From an uncultured Bacteroidales bacterium (lineage in GTDB: Bacteria > Bacteroidota > Bacteroidia > Bacteroidales > Muribaculaceae), in NCBI GenBank assembly GCA_900539915.1, contig UQDU01000014.1, positions 1-48,871 on the forward strand: 48,871 bases of DNA, written 5' to 3'. The notes beneath the pieces are model-generated. The model saw only the letters and a list, made by a program, of their open reading frames with translations. It made no database searches and had not been told where the DNA came from. This document shows, in pieces, positions 1 to 7,983 of the stretch. The position numbers and the translations under genes are program-made. Every line of letters starts with the position of its first letter. The first letter of the stretch is position 1.

Positions 1-52
1 TTAATCAAAAGATACACCACTCAGGATTTAACTTTTGTTATTAAACACCCTC
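1..52 (+). mobile_element. Possible end of an insertion sequence at the window edge
   Basis: The first bases hold an 18-bp word (35-52; AGAGGGTGTTTAATAACA on the minus strand) that recurs in opposite orientation at 48423-48440. In the frame starting at base 3 the plus strand reads NQKIHHSGFNFCY and then a stop at 42-44. That could be the tail of a transposase reading in from outside the window. Only the repeated word is seen directly; the insertion-sequence interpretation is inference. Confidence 0.35.
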
Positions 53-1222
53 TTAGAGTGCCAGATTGTATATCTGCTCGGTGTCTGCAGCCCTCAGACG
101 GTAATAACCGCCTATCTCCGTGCCTTTGTTCTGATGCAATTTCCTGACGAGAGTGGCTATATCGGGCTTCTCTATGCCGAGTTGCGCAAAGGTCACCGGC
201 AAACCGAGCGAACGGAAGAACGCGCGAAGCAGCTGCACTGCCAGCAGAGCGGCCTTGCGGTCATCGGGCTCGGTCACTCCGAGCACGCGGCGGCCCAACT
301 GTGCCACTTTCTCCGGCTTATGTTCGGCCATGAAAGTCATCCATGCCGGAATCACCACGGCCAGACCTGCGCCATGGGCCACATGGGTGTATAACGCCGA
401 AATTTCATGCTCCATGAAGTGCGACACCCAATCCTCCACACGTCCTGTGCCACAGATGCCGTTGTGGGCGAGTGTACCGCTCCACATGATATTGGCTCGT
501 GCCTGATAGTCCTTGGGATCGGCCATCACCTTGGGGGCTTCGGTCATTATAGCCATCAATACCCCCTCGGCCACACGATCGGTAATCTCCACATCGGTGG
601 TCGGGGTGAAGTAACGCTCAAAGATATGCGCCATCATGTCGCATATGCCGCATGCTGTCTGAAACGGCGGCAATGTCTCTGTCAGAGCCGGATCCATCAG
701 CGAAAACACCGGGCGCAGGCACTGTGTGCGCAGACTCAGTTTTATCATGCCGTCGGTGCGTGTAATCACCGAGTTGCCCGAACCCTCGCTGCCGGCAGCA
801 GGAATGGTAAGCACGGTGGCCACCGGCACAGATTTCTCCGCCGGCACCTTGCCGCAGAAGAAATCCCAGAAATCGCCGTCATAAGGCATACCTATGGCTA
901 TAGCCTTGGCGGTGTCGATGGCCGAGCCACCGCCCACTGCTATCAAAGCGTCTATGTGTTCACGCCGTCCCAGCTCTATACCCTCATAGACGAGTGTATC
1001 CGTAGGGTTAGGCTGCGCTCCACCGAGAGGTACTATCTCTATGCCGGCCTCGCGGAGCGACGCACTGACCGTGTCAATCAAGCCGCTGCGCACCGCGCTA
1101 CCCTGACCGTAGACGAGCATGACCTTCTTCCAGCCCTCGGCTGCAGCCTCTTTGCCGGCAAGATGCTCTACTCCGCGCCCGAAAATATAGCGTGTGGGTG
1201 TACAAAAGGTGAAATTTTCCAT
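53..1222 (-). CDS. Iron-containing alcohol dehydrogenase (butanol dehydrogenase-like)
   Basis: A 389-residue protein of the group III, iron-dependent alcohol dehydrogenase family, close in layout to the NADPH-dependent YqhD/BdhA group that reduces aldehydes to alcohols in the cytoplasm. The N-terminal half is a Rossmann-like domain with the nucleotide-binding stretch GGGSAIDTAK at about residues 97-106. The C-terminal helical half carries likely metal ligands in CDMMAH, MEHEISA and HGAGLA. The length is normal for the family. The gene is the last of a leftward group with a 28-bp gap from the gene upstream, so it may be cotranscribed with it. The exact substrate cannot be read from sequence. 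Confidence 0.9.
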   Translation of the reverse strand: MENFTFCTPTRYIFGRGVEHLAGKEAAAEGWKKVMLVYGQGSAVRSGLIDTVSASLREAGIEIVPLGGAQPNPTDTLVYEGIELGRREHIDALIAVGGGSAIDTAKAIAIGMPYDGDFWDFFCGKVPAEKSVPVATVLTIPAAGSEGSGNSVITRTDGMIKLSLRTQCLRPVFSLMDPALTETLPPFQTACGICDMMAHIFERYFTPTTDVEITDRVAEGVLMAIMTEAPKVMADPKDYQARANIMWSGTLAHNGICGTGRVEDWVSHFMEHEISALYTHVAHGAGLAVVIPAWMTFMAEHKPEKVAQLGRRVLGVTEPDDRKAALLAVQLLRAFFRSLGLPVTFAQLGIEKPDIATLVRKLHQNKGTEIGGYYRLRAADTEQIYNLAL

Positions 1223-1250
1223 AGGTATGATGTAGAGTGTTTTATATCTT

Positions 1251-1793
1251 TTACTGCTTGATAATCCCTGTCACCACGATAGACTGTGACCCTCTCCAGG
1301 GCACGGTGGCATAGTAACGCTCGTATTCCAGCGTCACAGGCTTGCCGGAGCCTTGAAGATTCTGCAACGCCCTGACCACCGACGGGTCGGTCACCGAGAA
1401 GCTGAAATCGCGCGAATATATGCGAGTGGTGTCGGTCAACGCGCTCTCGGTAATCATCTGGCCCTCAAATGTCTTGAACACCATGCCCCGACGTTCTATC
1501 TGGGTGACATAGCCGGTCACACGGGCCTCGGTGATATAGGGGCTGAAATAACGGAAATAGCATGTCACTCCCAGACCGATGATGATGACCGTCAAAGCCC
1601 ACGCCCAGAAGTGCGATTTATGCTTCTTGGGCTTGCTTTGCTCTGCAGCCTTGGCTGCATCATCGGCTATGTCGTCAGTGAAGTCCACATGCTTGTCAGG
1701 CTCTACAGGCTCCGGGGCTGTGGGTTTTTCAGATGCAGATGATGCAGGGGCATCGGTCTCGTCAAAGTAATCGTCAAAATTGTCGTCTTTCAT
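1251..1793 (-). CDS. Hypothetical single-pass membrane protein
   Basis: I do not recognise the family. The 180-residue product has an acidic, Pro/Ala-rich cytoplasmic N-terminus (about residues 1-50) and a Lys-rich stretch just before one membrane segment (about 62-80). A C-terminal domain of about 100 residues follows, rich in beta-prone sequence, and probably lies outside the cytoplasmic membrane. The gene sits between the flippase-like gene (75-bp gap) and the alcohol dehydrogenase gene (28-bp gap) on the same strand, which suggests one transcript. No catalytic motif is visible. Confidence 0.7.
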   Translation of the reverse strand: MKDDNFDDYFDETDAPASSASEKPTAPEPVEPDKHVDFTDDIADDAAKAAEQSKPKKHKSHFWAWALTVIIIGLGVTCYFRYFSPYITEARVTGYVTQIERRGMVFKTFEGQMITESALTDTTRIYSRDFSFSVTDPSVVRALQNLQGSGKPVTLEYERYYATVPWRGSQSIVVTGIIKQ

Positions 1794-1868
1794 CGTAGTA
1801 ATCGTATCTGTGTCGGTATGGTATCAGTCGCAAAAACGGCTCTGGAATCACATCTTCATAGGCTCATC

Positions 1869-2936
1869 CTATTTTCCGCGCGAGCTGCGCTTATCAATCG
1901 ATATGGCTATGAAGGTGATGATACCGAGGATAATCAGGAGCAGGGTGTTGGTACCCATGACGAGATTGGCGAAGGATGTGCTCATGTCCTTGAACGACAC
2001 CCCTTCGGGCAATATGATGCCGGCCGAATAGAAGCTCAGGGCGAATATGACCGACCACTGCCATGGCCCGATGCCGCCGTTGCTCGGCACACCCATCGAG
2101 ATGCTTGACAACACGAAGGTGACGAGCACAGCCAGTATCGTATAGTCGTGGATAATCTGCGTAGTGAAGCTAAAAGCGTGGAAAGCTATGTAGAGCTGCG
2201 TGAAGTAGCATCCCCACAGGGCGGCCGTGTAGAGCAGCCAGCGACCCTTTCCAGGCATCCTGACTATGACCGCAAAGCCTTCCCACAGGCCGTGCCACAT
2301 GGATTTTATAGCGCGTAGCAGCTTATTGTCAGGCACTCGCGTAATCAGCAGCCATATGCCTATGACCACCACTCCTACCGCCGTCCAGAGCCACGGATTG
2401 GTCAGCACGGCATGCACACTCGCTGCAGCATCGGGATTCTGGGCGAGATAACGGTTCATCTCGCTGCCGGCGAGGATGAATGTTATCAGAGTCAGCAGCA
2501 GCACCGTCAGCGTATCGGCAAGCCGCTCGGCCACCATCGAGCCGAACACTGTGGTAAACGAAGCATCCTCTCTCTTGGCTATGAAACCGGTGCGCCACAC
2601 CTCGCCGAGGCGCGGAAACACGAGATTGACGGCATATGTGCCGAATATGCTGTAGACGAGTATATAGAGCGGCACATTTATGTCAAGAGCCTTAAGCTGT
2701 ATGCGCCAGCGCATGGCGCGGAACACATGGCTGAATATGCTGACTATCCACCCCAGACCTATCCACCAGAAATTGCAGTAGTCACGGATGATACCTACCA
2801 TCTCCTTGAAGTCAATCCCGGTGAACAGCAGGTAGCAAAGCCCCACCGTGATAATCAGCGGCACGCCGTAGCGGAGTATAAGCACCAATGCCGACGGTTT
2901 CTTGCTGTCGGGAGCCATGTATTCGGAGTCTGTCAT
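1869..2936 (-). CDS. UPF0104 / lysylphosphatidylglycerol synthase TM-type flippase-like protein
   Basis: A 355-residue polytopic protein with roughly eight membrane segments. Features of the UPF0104 (LPG_synthase_TM) family include the FPRLGEVWRT stretch near residue 110 and the VPSNGGIGPWQWSVI stretch near 285. This family forms the membrane (flippase) half of MprF and also occurs alone, where it is thought to move lipids or related molecules across the inner membrane. A DUF2156 protein, the counterpart of the catalytic half of MprF, is encoded divergently at 5321-6274. The ATG start follows a TATGTTTG box (2957-2964) by about 20 bases. The substrate is unknown. Confidence 0.85.
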   Translation of the reverse strand: MTDSEYMAPDSKKPSALVLILRYGVPLIITVGLCYLLFTGIDFKEMVGIIRDYCNFWWIGLGWIVSIFSHVFRAMRWRIQLKALDINVPLYILVYSIFGTYAVNLVFPRLGEVWRTGFIAKREDASFTTVFGSMVAERLADTLTVLLLTLITFILAGSEMNRYLAQNPDAAASVHAVLTNPWLWTAVGVVVIGIWLLITRVPDNKLLRAIKSMWHGLWEGFAVIVRMPGKGRWLLYTAALWGCYFTQLYIAFHAFSFTTQIIHDYTILAVLVTFVLSSISMGVPSNGGIGPWQWSVIFALSFYSAGIILPEGVSFKDMSTSFANLVMGTNTLLLIILGIITFIAISIDKRSSRGK

Positions 2937-2956
2937 AAAGGTCTGTTGTTAAGTAT

Positions 2957-2989
2957 CAAACATAATGTGCAACTTGAGGCTATTGCAAT
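2957..2989 (-). promoter_or_regulatory. Candidate promoter of the flippase-like gene
   Basis: On the minus strand TATGTTTG (2964-2957) fits the Bacteroidetes -7 consensus TAnnTTTG, and ATTG (2989-2986) lies 21 bases upstream. Transcription would begin near 2950, about 15 bases before the ATG. The -33 match is weak. Confidence 0.4.
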
Positions 2990-3012
2990 GCGTGGCTTCA
3001 ACACCGCCAAAC

Positions 3013-3116
3013 TGTAGGGATGCACCCTGGTGCATCCGATATACAGGCTGATTATCAATATATTGGCGGCTGCACCAGGGTGCAGCCCTACAATTTGACT
3101 GTTTTGCAAAACCCTC
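3013..3116. repeat. Nested palindromic intergenic repeat, copy A
   Basis: The core at 3013-3092 begins TGTAGGG and ends CCCTACA, and each arm is itself a perfect hairpin: GGATGCACC-CT-GGTGCATCC and GGCTGCACC-AG-GGTGCAGCC. Its reverse complement matches copy B at 36931-37012 over both arms and into the flank (GTCAAATTGTAGGG). The outer flank ends in ACCCTC, giving GAGGGTTTTGCAAAAC on the minus strand. It lies between the 3' end of the 684-residue protein gene and the flippase promoter. The structure resembles REP or MITE elements. Confidence 0.8.
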
Positions 3117-3130
3117 CTGTAGATGCCGCA

Positions 3131-5185
3131 TCAACGGCGTGGACGGGGAGACGGGTTGGGCTCGGTGGGCTTGACGCGGGCCAGAGCTTCGTAGAGATCC
3201 CATACCTTGACGTTGCCGTCTTCGCTGACATACTTCTTCATCGCCTTGATATTGGCGTTTTCGTTAGGTGAGCCTTTGGCAGCCCACAGCATGTCGGCAA
3301 TCGAACGAGCTATGCGGTTATTGAGGTTCTTATCAACGATGATGTACTCATGGTTGACCACGGCATCAATGTCGCCGGCAGATATGGCGGTGATAAGGGC
3401 CTTGTATTTGTCGGTCTTAAGCTCGGCACTGTTCCAGGTCTTGGTGTTATCGTTGAGATAAGCTATATCGGCTGCCTCGTCGGCCGAAGGCGTGGCGGCA
3501 GATGGAGCCACAGCCTGTGGCTGGCTTCCTGTGGCGGCAATCTCTGCGTTAAGTTCTTCCTGGGTGACCTCCTGGCTGAACTCCTGAGAGGGCTCGCTGT
3601 CAGGCAGCAGGAAGTAGGCGATGCCGCCGGCTATTATCAGCACCAGCATGATAACCACAAACCAGAGTCCGCGGTTGCTGTGCTTGGAACCGACTACAGT
3701 CTCTTCCACTGCATCATCCACAGCCTCTGACTGGCTGTCGGTGGCTACGGATATTTCCTTGTGAAGCTCGCGGGCATTGCGGGCTTTGTCCTTGCGGTTT
3801 TTGCCCATATCGGGTGTGGCGCGGTCAAACACCGGGGCCACAGGACGCACCGGGGCCTGAGGCTGCTGGTGGTGGATTGCTGCCGGGGCGTCAGTAGCAC
3901 TGGCCACAGGCTGCACAGCCGCAGCGACAGGCCGCAAAGGCGACTTCATATCCACGTTGTACACCTCGGCATTACCGGCCACAGTCAACCTGTGGGCGCG
4001 GAAACCGTGGAAATTGCCCGAATGGAGCTGGCTGTATTCAGGAGTGTTCTTTTCAAGTGTGATTTCCTGAGTGAATATGCGTCCGCCGCCGAAGTCCAGG
4101 CGCAGTGTGATTCCCTGCTCTACAGGCTCGAGCACCAGCTCTACTTTCTCGCAATTGATAAGCTCGGCCGGGCTTTTGAGCACCTTGAGAGGCTTGTAGT
4201 TGTTGCTTGCCACCTGTATCTCGGTAGTCCCGTTAGGCGACAGGTCACGCTCGGTGATTTCAATATACGGCTCCATCGTATTGATGGGGCGTCCGTTGAC
4301 ATTGATGGTGTAGCCATTGACAGGGATACCCTTTGACGAGCGTACCTCCAACGGCACTCGCCTCACGAATCCCATGCCGCTCTCGGATGCCGTCTTCACT
4401 CTCAGAGCCGGACCTTCGTAACGCACGTAGGGCGACGGAGCGCCTACCGATATGTTTTCCGACCTCGGATTGAAGCCGGCCTTTGTAAATGTCAGGGTCA
4501 GACGCTCGCCGTCGGTCACGACTATGCGTGACGGCGTACATCCCACCGGAGCGATGACTGTATATTCACGCTTGACAGGAGCGGTGATGCGGTCAAGTTT
4601 GCTACCCGGGCGCAATGAGGCCGTGGCCGGTACCACGAGCACTCGGTCAAAACAGGCATACTCCACCTGCGACGGAAACGACAGGGTGCTGTCAAGCTCG
4701 CTTGAACTTGCATATGTGCGGTAGCAGAAAGGCTGCTTGGGCGCAGAGGCCGATGTCAGCGGACGCACATACTGCCACGATTTCAGCCGCTCGGGCTCAG
4801 CCGGGACTCCGGCCGACACGAAGCAATGCTCCACGGCATCGTCACTGAGCGAACGGTCTTCTACAAGTGTTTTCTTCAGCTCGCCGAGAAGCTGCACAGT
4901 GCGCCGGCCTGACAGTGCGCATTCGTTGTCAAGGCGCAGTGTCAGCACGAAACAACTCCCGTCGGCACTCGCCGGATTGGGCGTGACCAATGAGAAATAA
5001 TGTCCGCGTGTCGACGACCATAACGCATAGCATTCACGCAAGTTGAGAAACTCGCGTATGGCTTTGGTTCCGTCAAATATCGCTTCGGCGTCGATGTCCT
5101 CGCCTGTGGGATAGTTGTAGATTACGTTAGGCTGGCCGGAAACCATCTCCGACAGTGAAACTCGTATATAGCCGTATTTTGGCAT
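3131..5185 (-). CDS. Unrecognised 684-residue membrane-anchored protein
   Basis: I do not recognise this protein. Residues about 1-330 form a large cytoplasmic-looking region containing several beta-rich stretches with conserved-looking Gly/Pro turns. A Pro/Ala/Gln-rich linker follows (about 400-460), then a charged segment and a single membrane helix near residues 500-522. The acidic C-terminal part is about 150 residues long and ends PSPRPRR. There is no signal peptide, so the N-terminal region should be cytoplasmic. The gene has its own leftward promoter (TATATTTG at 5251-5244) facing the DUF2156 gene. The repeat element directly after its stop separates it from the flippase-like gene. It could be a cell-envelope scaffold or sensor, but nothing proves this. 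Confidence 0.75.
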   Translation of the reverse strand: MPKYGYIRVSLSEMVSGQPNVIYNYPTGEDIDAEAIFDGTKAIREFLNLRECYALWSSTRGHYFSLVTPNPASADGSCFVLTLRLDNECALSGRRTVQLLGELKKTLVEDRSLSDDAVEHCFVSAGVPAEPERLKSWQYVRPLTSASAPKQPFCYRTYASSSELDSTLSFPSQVEYACFDRVLVVPATASLRPGSKLDRITAPVKREYTVIAPVGCTPSRIVVTDGERLTLTFTKAGFNPRSENISVGAPSPYVRYEGPALRVKTASESGMGFVRRVPLEVRSSKGIPVNGYTINVNGRPINTMEPYIEITERDLSPNGTTEIQVASNNYKPLKVLKSPAELINCEKVELVLEPVEQGITLRLDFGGGRIFTQEITLEKNTPEYSQLHSGNFHGFRAHRLTVAGNAEVYNVDMKSPLRPVAAAVQPVASATDAPAAIHHQQPQAPVRPVAPVFDRATPDMGKNRKDKARNARELHKEISVATDSQSEAVDDAVEETVVGSKHSNRGLWFVVIMLVLIIAGGIAYFLLPDSEPSQEFSQEVTQEELNAEIAATGSQPQAVAPSAATPSADEAADIAYLNDNTKTWNSAELKTDKYKALITAISAGDIDAVVNHEYIIVDKNLNNRIARSIADMLWAAKGSPNENANIKAMKKYVSEDGNVKVWDLYEALARVKPTEPNPSPRPRR

Positions 5186-5243
5186 GACTCTGTTAGTATA
5201 AGATATGTTGCAAATTAGGGTATAGAGAGGGTGTAATCAACTG

Positions 5244-5251
5244 CAAATATA
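5244..5251 (-). promoter_or_regulatory. -7 box for the 684-residue protein gene
   Basis: CAAATATA on the plus strand reads TATATTTG on the minus strand, a full match to TAnnTTTG. It predicts a leader of about 50 bases. No clear -33 TTTG is visible. Confidence 0.5.
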
Positions 5252-5282
5252 GCCAAATAAACTCTATCCGCCAAGATGATGT

Positions 5283-5290
5283 TATATTTG
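5283..5290 (+). promoter_or_regulatory. -7 box for the DUF2156 gene
   Basis: TATATTTG matches TAnnTTTG and places the transcript start near 5296. This excludes an upstream in-frame ATG at 5276 and supports the ATG at 5321. Together with 5244-5251 it forms a compact divergent promoter pair. Confidence 0.5.
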
Positions 5291-5320
5291 TATCTTCACA
5301 CTCTCGAAATTCAAACTGAT

Positions 5321-6274
5321 ATGTCACCTTCAACATCGGGATGCGGATACGATGTCGCCCCATGCAATATATCATACGCCCCACGGCTGGTATTCAGCGA
5401 GTTTTCGCTCGATGAGATTCCCCTGATACGCTCGCTGCTCGACTCGGCTCCGTCACGCACATGCGATTTCACCATCGGAGGCATATACATGTGGACCGAC
5501 TATTTCCGCTACCGCCGCGCCATAGTCAACGACACGCTCATAGTCAGCGGCCTCAGCGAACTGGATGTCACCAAGGCTGCGTTCTCGCTCCCGGTGGGAC
5601 GCATGCCGCTGATACGCAGCATAGCCATGCTGCGCGACTACTGCCAGTCACGCGGTATAGAATGCCGCCTGTCGGCCATACCCGAGGAGGCAGTCGCATC
5701 ACTCGAAGGCTTAGGAGGACGCATAGAGGCCGAACTGACCGACTGGGCCGACTACCTCTACGATGCAGCCCCACTGTCCACGCTGTCAGGCAAGAAGATG
5801 AGCAAAAAGCGCAATCATGTCAACGCCTTCGCGCTCGCATACCCTGACTACCGCTTCGAACCGATTACGCCCGACAATCTGCAGGCCGTATCCGAATTTT
5901 ACAGCACAATGCACCTTGCAGCCGACAAGGGGGTGACCGCCGAAGTGGAGCGCATGCAGACCCTCCGGGTCCTGGCAGACCTGTGGTCCTATCCTTTCCA
6001 TGGGGCTGTGCTGTCGACACCCTCCGACGGCATCGTGGCTTTCACTCTCGGCGAAATCAAGGATGACACGCTCTATGTCCACATCGAAAAGATGCGCCAC
6101 GACATCACCGGGGCCGGCGAAACCGTCAACAAGCTCTTTGCCGCCGAAATGACCGACCGCTACGGCATCCGCTACATCAACCGCGAAGAGGACGCCGGCG
6201 ACGAGGGTCTGCGCCACGCCAAAGTGTCCTACCACCCCACCGCCATGCTCCGCAAATACGACATAGTGTTCTAA
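5321..6274 (+). CDS. DUF2156 (phosphatidylglycerol lysyltransferase C-terminal-like) protein
   Basis: A 317-residue cytoplasmic protein of the DUF2156 family, which has a double GNAT-like acyltransferase fold and forms the catalytic half of MprF. Stand-alone members such as this one are common in Bacteroidetes. Recognisable parts are the TCDFTIGGIYMW stretch near residue 45, SGKKMSKKRNHVNAF near 165, and the C-terminal INREEDAGDEGLRHAKVSY region. In MprF this fold moves an amino acid from aminoacyl-tRNA to a lipid, but the real acceptor here is unknown. The start at 5321 is chosen because the longer reading frame begins inside the promoter. Its convergent neighbour is the SusE/F-like gene. 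Confidence 0.85.
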   Translation: MSPSTSGCGYDVAPCNISYAPRLVFSEFSLDEIPLIRSLLDSAPSRTCDFTIGGIYMWTDYFRYRRAIVNDTLIVSGLSELDVTKAAFSLPVGRMPLIRSIAMLRDYCQSRGIECRLSAIPEEAVASLEGLGGRIEAELTDWADYLYDAAPLSTLSGKKMSKKRNHVNAFALAYPDYRFEPITPDNLQAVSEFYSTMHLAADKGVTAEVERMQTLRVLADLWSYPFHGAVLSTPSDGIVAFTLGEIKDDTLYVHIEKMRHDITGAGETVNKLFAAEMTDRYGIRYINREEDAGDEGLRHAKVSYHPTAMLRKYDIVF

Positions 6275-6293
6275 CTCTCCGTCAGAAAATCTG

Positions 6294-6346
6294 ATAAGTC
6301 TTATAAATCTTATAAGAACTTATATGACTTATAAGAAATTATAATA
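6294..6346. repeat. ATAAG-type short tandem repeat, copy 1
   Basis: Five to six degenerate units of 9-10 bases (ATAAGTCTT, ATAAATCTT, ATAAGAACTT, ATATGACTT, ATAAGAAATT) follow the DUF2156 stop codon. A cleaner array of the same word is at 29162-29242. Both sit in gaps between convergent genes, next to a GC-rich hairpin. Confidence 0.7.
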
Positions 6347-6367
6347 TACTCCACCACAGACAAATCA

Positions 6368-6397
6368 AAGGAGGCGCCCCCGGGGGGACGCCTCCTT
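6368..6397. terminator. Bidirectional hairpin between convergent genes
   Basis: AAGGAGGCG (6368-6376) pairs with CGCCTCCTT (6389-6397), and the inner C/G run extends the stem. It lies downstream of both the DUF2156 gene and the Sus-type operon. Neither side has a long T-run, so it may act as an mRNA 3' end stabiliser as much as a terminator. Confidence 0.55.
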
Positions 6398-6424
6398 AAA
6401 TGGATTATATCAGGCTGTCTGTGA

Positions 6425-7921
6425 TCAGATAGCTGTCAGAGTAGCGTGGTAGGGAACCTTGCTGAGGTCGAGGGTGACTTCGAAGGTGCCTGCAGCAGGA
6501 GCTGTAAGGTTGCCGGAACCACCGTCGCATACGAGGTCGTCCATGCCGTTACCGCCGTTGCCATACTGGATGTCCCAAGCACCGTCAGCGCGGAACTTGA
6601 ACTCGTCGCCTGCTGCGAATGTCACAGTAGCCTTCCAGATCTGACCGTCAACAGTGGTCATGGGGACATCAGTACCCCAGCCAGAAGCTGCGAAACCGCC
6701 GATTACACCCCATGACTGTACGGGACCGTAAACGGTCTCCCAAGTCATAGATACAGTGCTCATGCGCACGCAGTAGTAGCCTTCGTCAGACACTGTGAGG
6801 TTGCCTGCACCACCGTCAGTAGACAGTGTGCCAGCTTCAGCACCTGCGCCGAAGTTGATACCGTTCCAGTCAGGCTGTGTTGTGAACTTGAAGCTGCCCT
6901 TCAGAGGCATCCAAGACTCATAAGCAGCACCGGTGGGTGTGGGATAGATCTTGGCGGAAGCAGTCTGGCTCCATCCGTTGGCATCGCCAGGAGTGTAGAG
7001 GAAGTCATATACGGGGGTGAACTCGTAAGTCATCATCTCGAGGTTGATAACCATGACATACTTGCCGACAACACCGTTGAGGCAGCCTGCACCGCAGTCT
7101 TCAGTAGCTGTACGGCCAACGAGTTTGCCAGAGAGGGCACCGTCACCATTGGTAGCGACACCAAATGCTGCGTCATCGCCGTCAACCCAGTTGCCTGTCT
7201 CATAGGTAGACTGAGGAACGACCTTCCACCACCATTCGCTGCCGTCAAGGTCAACTACGTAGGTGAATACGGGATCGTCATATACATCCTTGCCAGAGTG
7301 GTTCATCTGGAGAGCACCGCCTACGCTCCAGCCGTTGATTGTGCCGAGGAGATAGTAAGCAGGTTCAACCACGAAGTCAGGAGGTATGGGAGCCATGTAG
7401 AAAGCCTGGGGAGCGTAGTAGTAGTCGCTGCCGTTGAGGCGGATGTTGCTGACGTTTTCGCCGTCAACATAGCCTGCGTAGCGTACCCACATTTCCTTCA
7501 CTTCAGACTTGCGTCCGAACATGTTCTCATAGATAACCTGAAGGTCATCGGCTGTAGTAGTGATAACGCCGTTGTTGAGAGTGCAAGGCACTTCCTGAGC
7601 GTTAGCGAAGTTCTCGTTGTCAGCAAGCCAAGCCTTGAAGTAGAGCTTGTAGCCGGCAGGGAACTGACTCTCGTCGACAGTAACATCAGCGAGTTGGATG
7701 GGATAACCGAGCTTGCCGTAAGCATCGAGATCGATAGTAGCGAGGTCGCCTGTCTCCTCGTTAGCAGCAAGATACTGGCTTGAAGCCACGGTGATGCCGT
7801 CAACATTGAGGATCTGCTCCTCGGGAGTGACGGGAATCTGGGGATTGGGCTCCTCATACTGGCTGCAGGCGGTCATGCCTGCTGCCAGAACGAGAGCACT
7901 CAGATATGTGAGTTTTTTCAT
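6425..7921 (-). CDS. SusE/SusF-like outer-membrane glycan-binding lipoprotein
   Basis: A 498-residue lipoprotein. The signal peptide ends at lipobox LAAGMTAC with Cys19, so it is predicted to be lipid-anchored and exposed on the outer membrane. An N-terminal Ig-like SusE-type region (about 35-180) precedes three carbohydrate-binding-module-like repeats that start near YYLLGTINGWS, FLYTPGDANGWS and WGVIGGFAASGWG. The Trp/Asn/Gly pattern is typical of SusE/SusF modules that bind alpha-glucans such as starch. It is the last gene of the susC-susD-susE-like operon. Ligand specificity toward starch or maltodextrin is inference from the family. Confidence 0.88.
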   Translation of the reverse strand: MKKLTYLSALVLAAGMTACSQYEEPNPQIPVTPEEQILNVDGITVASSQYLAANEETGDLATIDLDAYGKLGYPIQLADVTVDESQFPAGYKLYFKAWLADNENFANAQEVPCTLNNGVITTTADDLQVIYENMFGRKSEVKEMWVRYAGYVDGENVSNIRLNGSDYYYAPQAFYMAPIPPDFVVEPAYYLLGTINGWSVGGALQMNHSGKDVYDDPVFTYVVDLDGSEWWWKVVPQSTYETGNWVDGDDAAFGVATNGDGALSGKLVGRTATEDCGAGCLNGVVGKYVMVINLEMMTYEFTPVYDFLYTPGDANGWSQTASAKIYPTPTGAAYESWMPLKGSFKFTTQPDWNGINFGAGAEAGTLSTDGGAGNLTVSDEGYYCVRMSTVSMTWETVYGPVQSWGVIGGFAASGWGTDVPMTTVDGQIWKATVTFAAGDEFKFRADGAWDIQYGNGGNGMDDLVCDGGSGNLTAPAAGTFEVTLDLSKVPYHATLTAI

Positions 7922-7983
7922 TGTGTTCGTTGTGCGTTTTTTTAGTTAACGAATGGAACTGTGTGAATTATCCAGTCCCTCAA

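Noticed and set aside
407..1261. Long open frame antisense to the alcohol dehydrogenase gene
   Set aside because: It mirrors a strong coding frame on the other strand, has no recognisable protein features and is full of Cys/His/Arg typical of reverse-strand translations.
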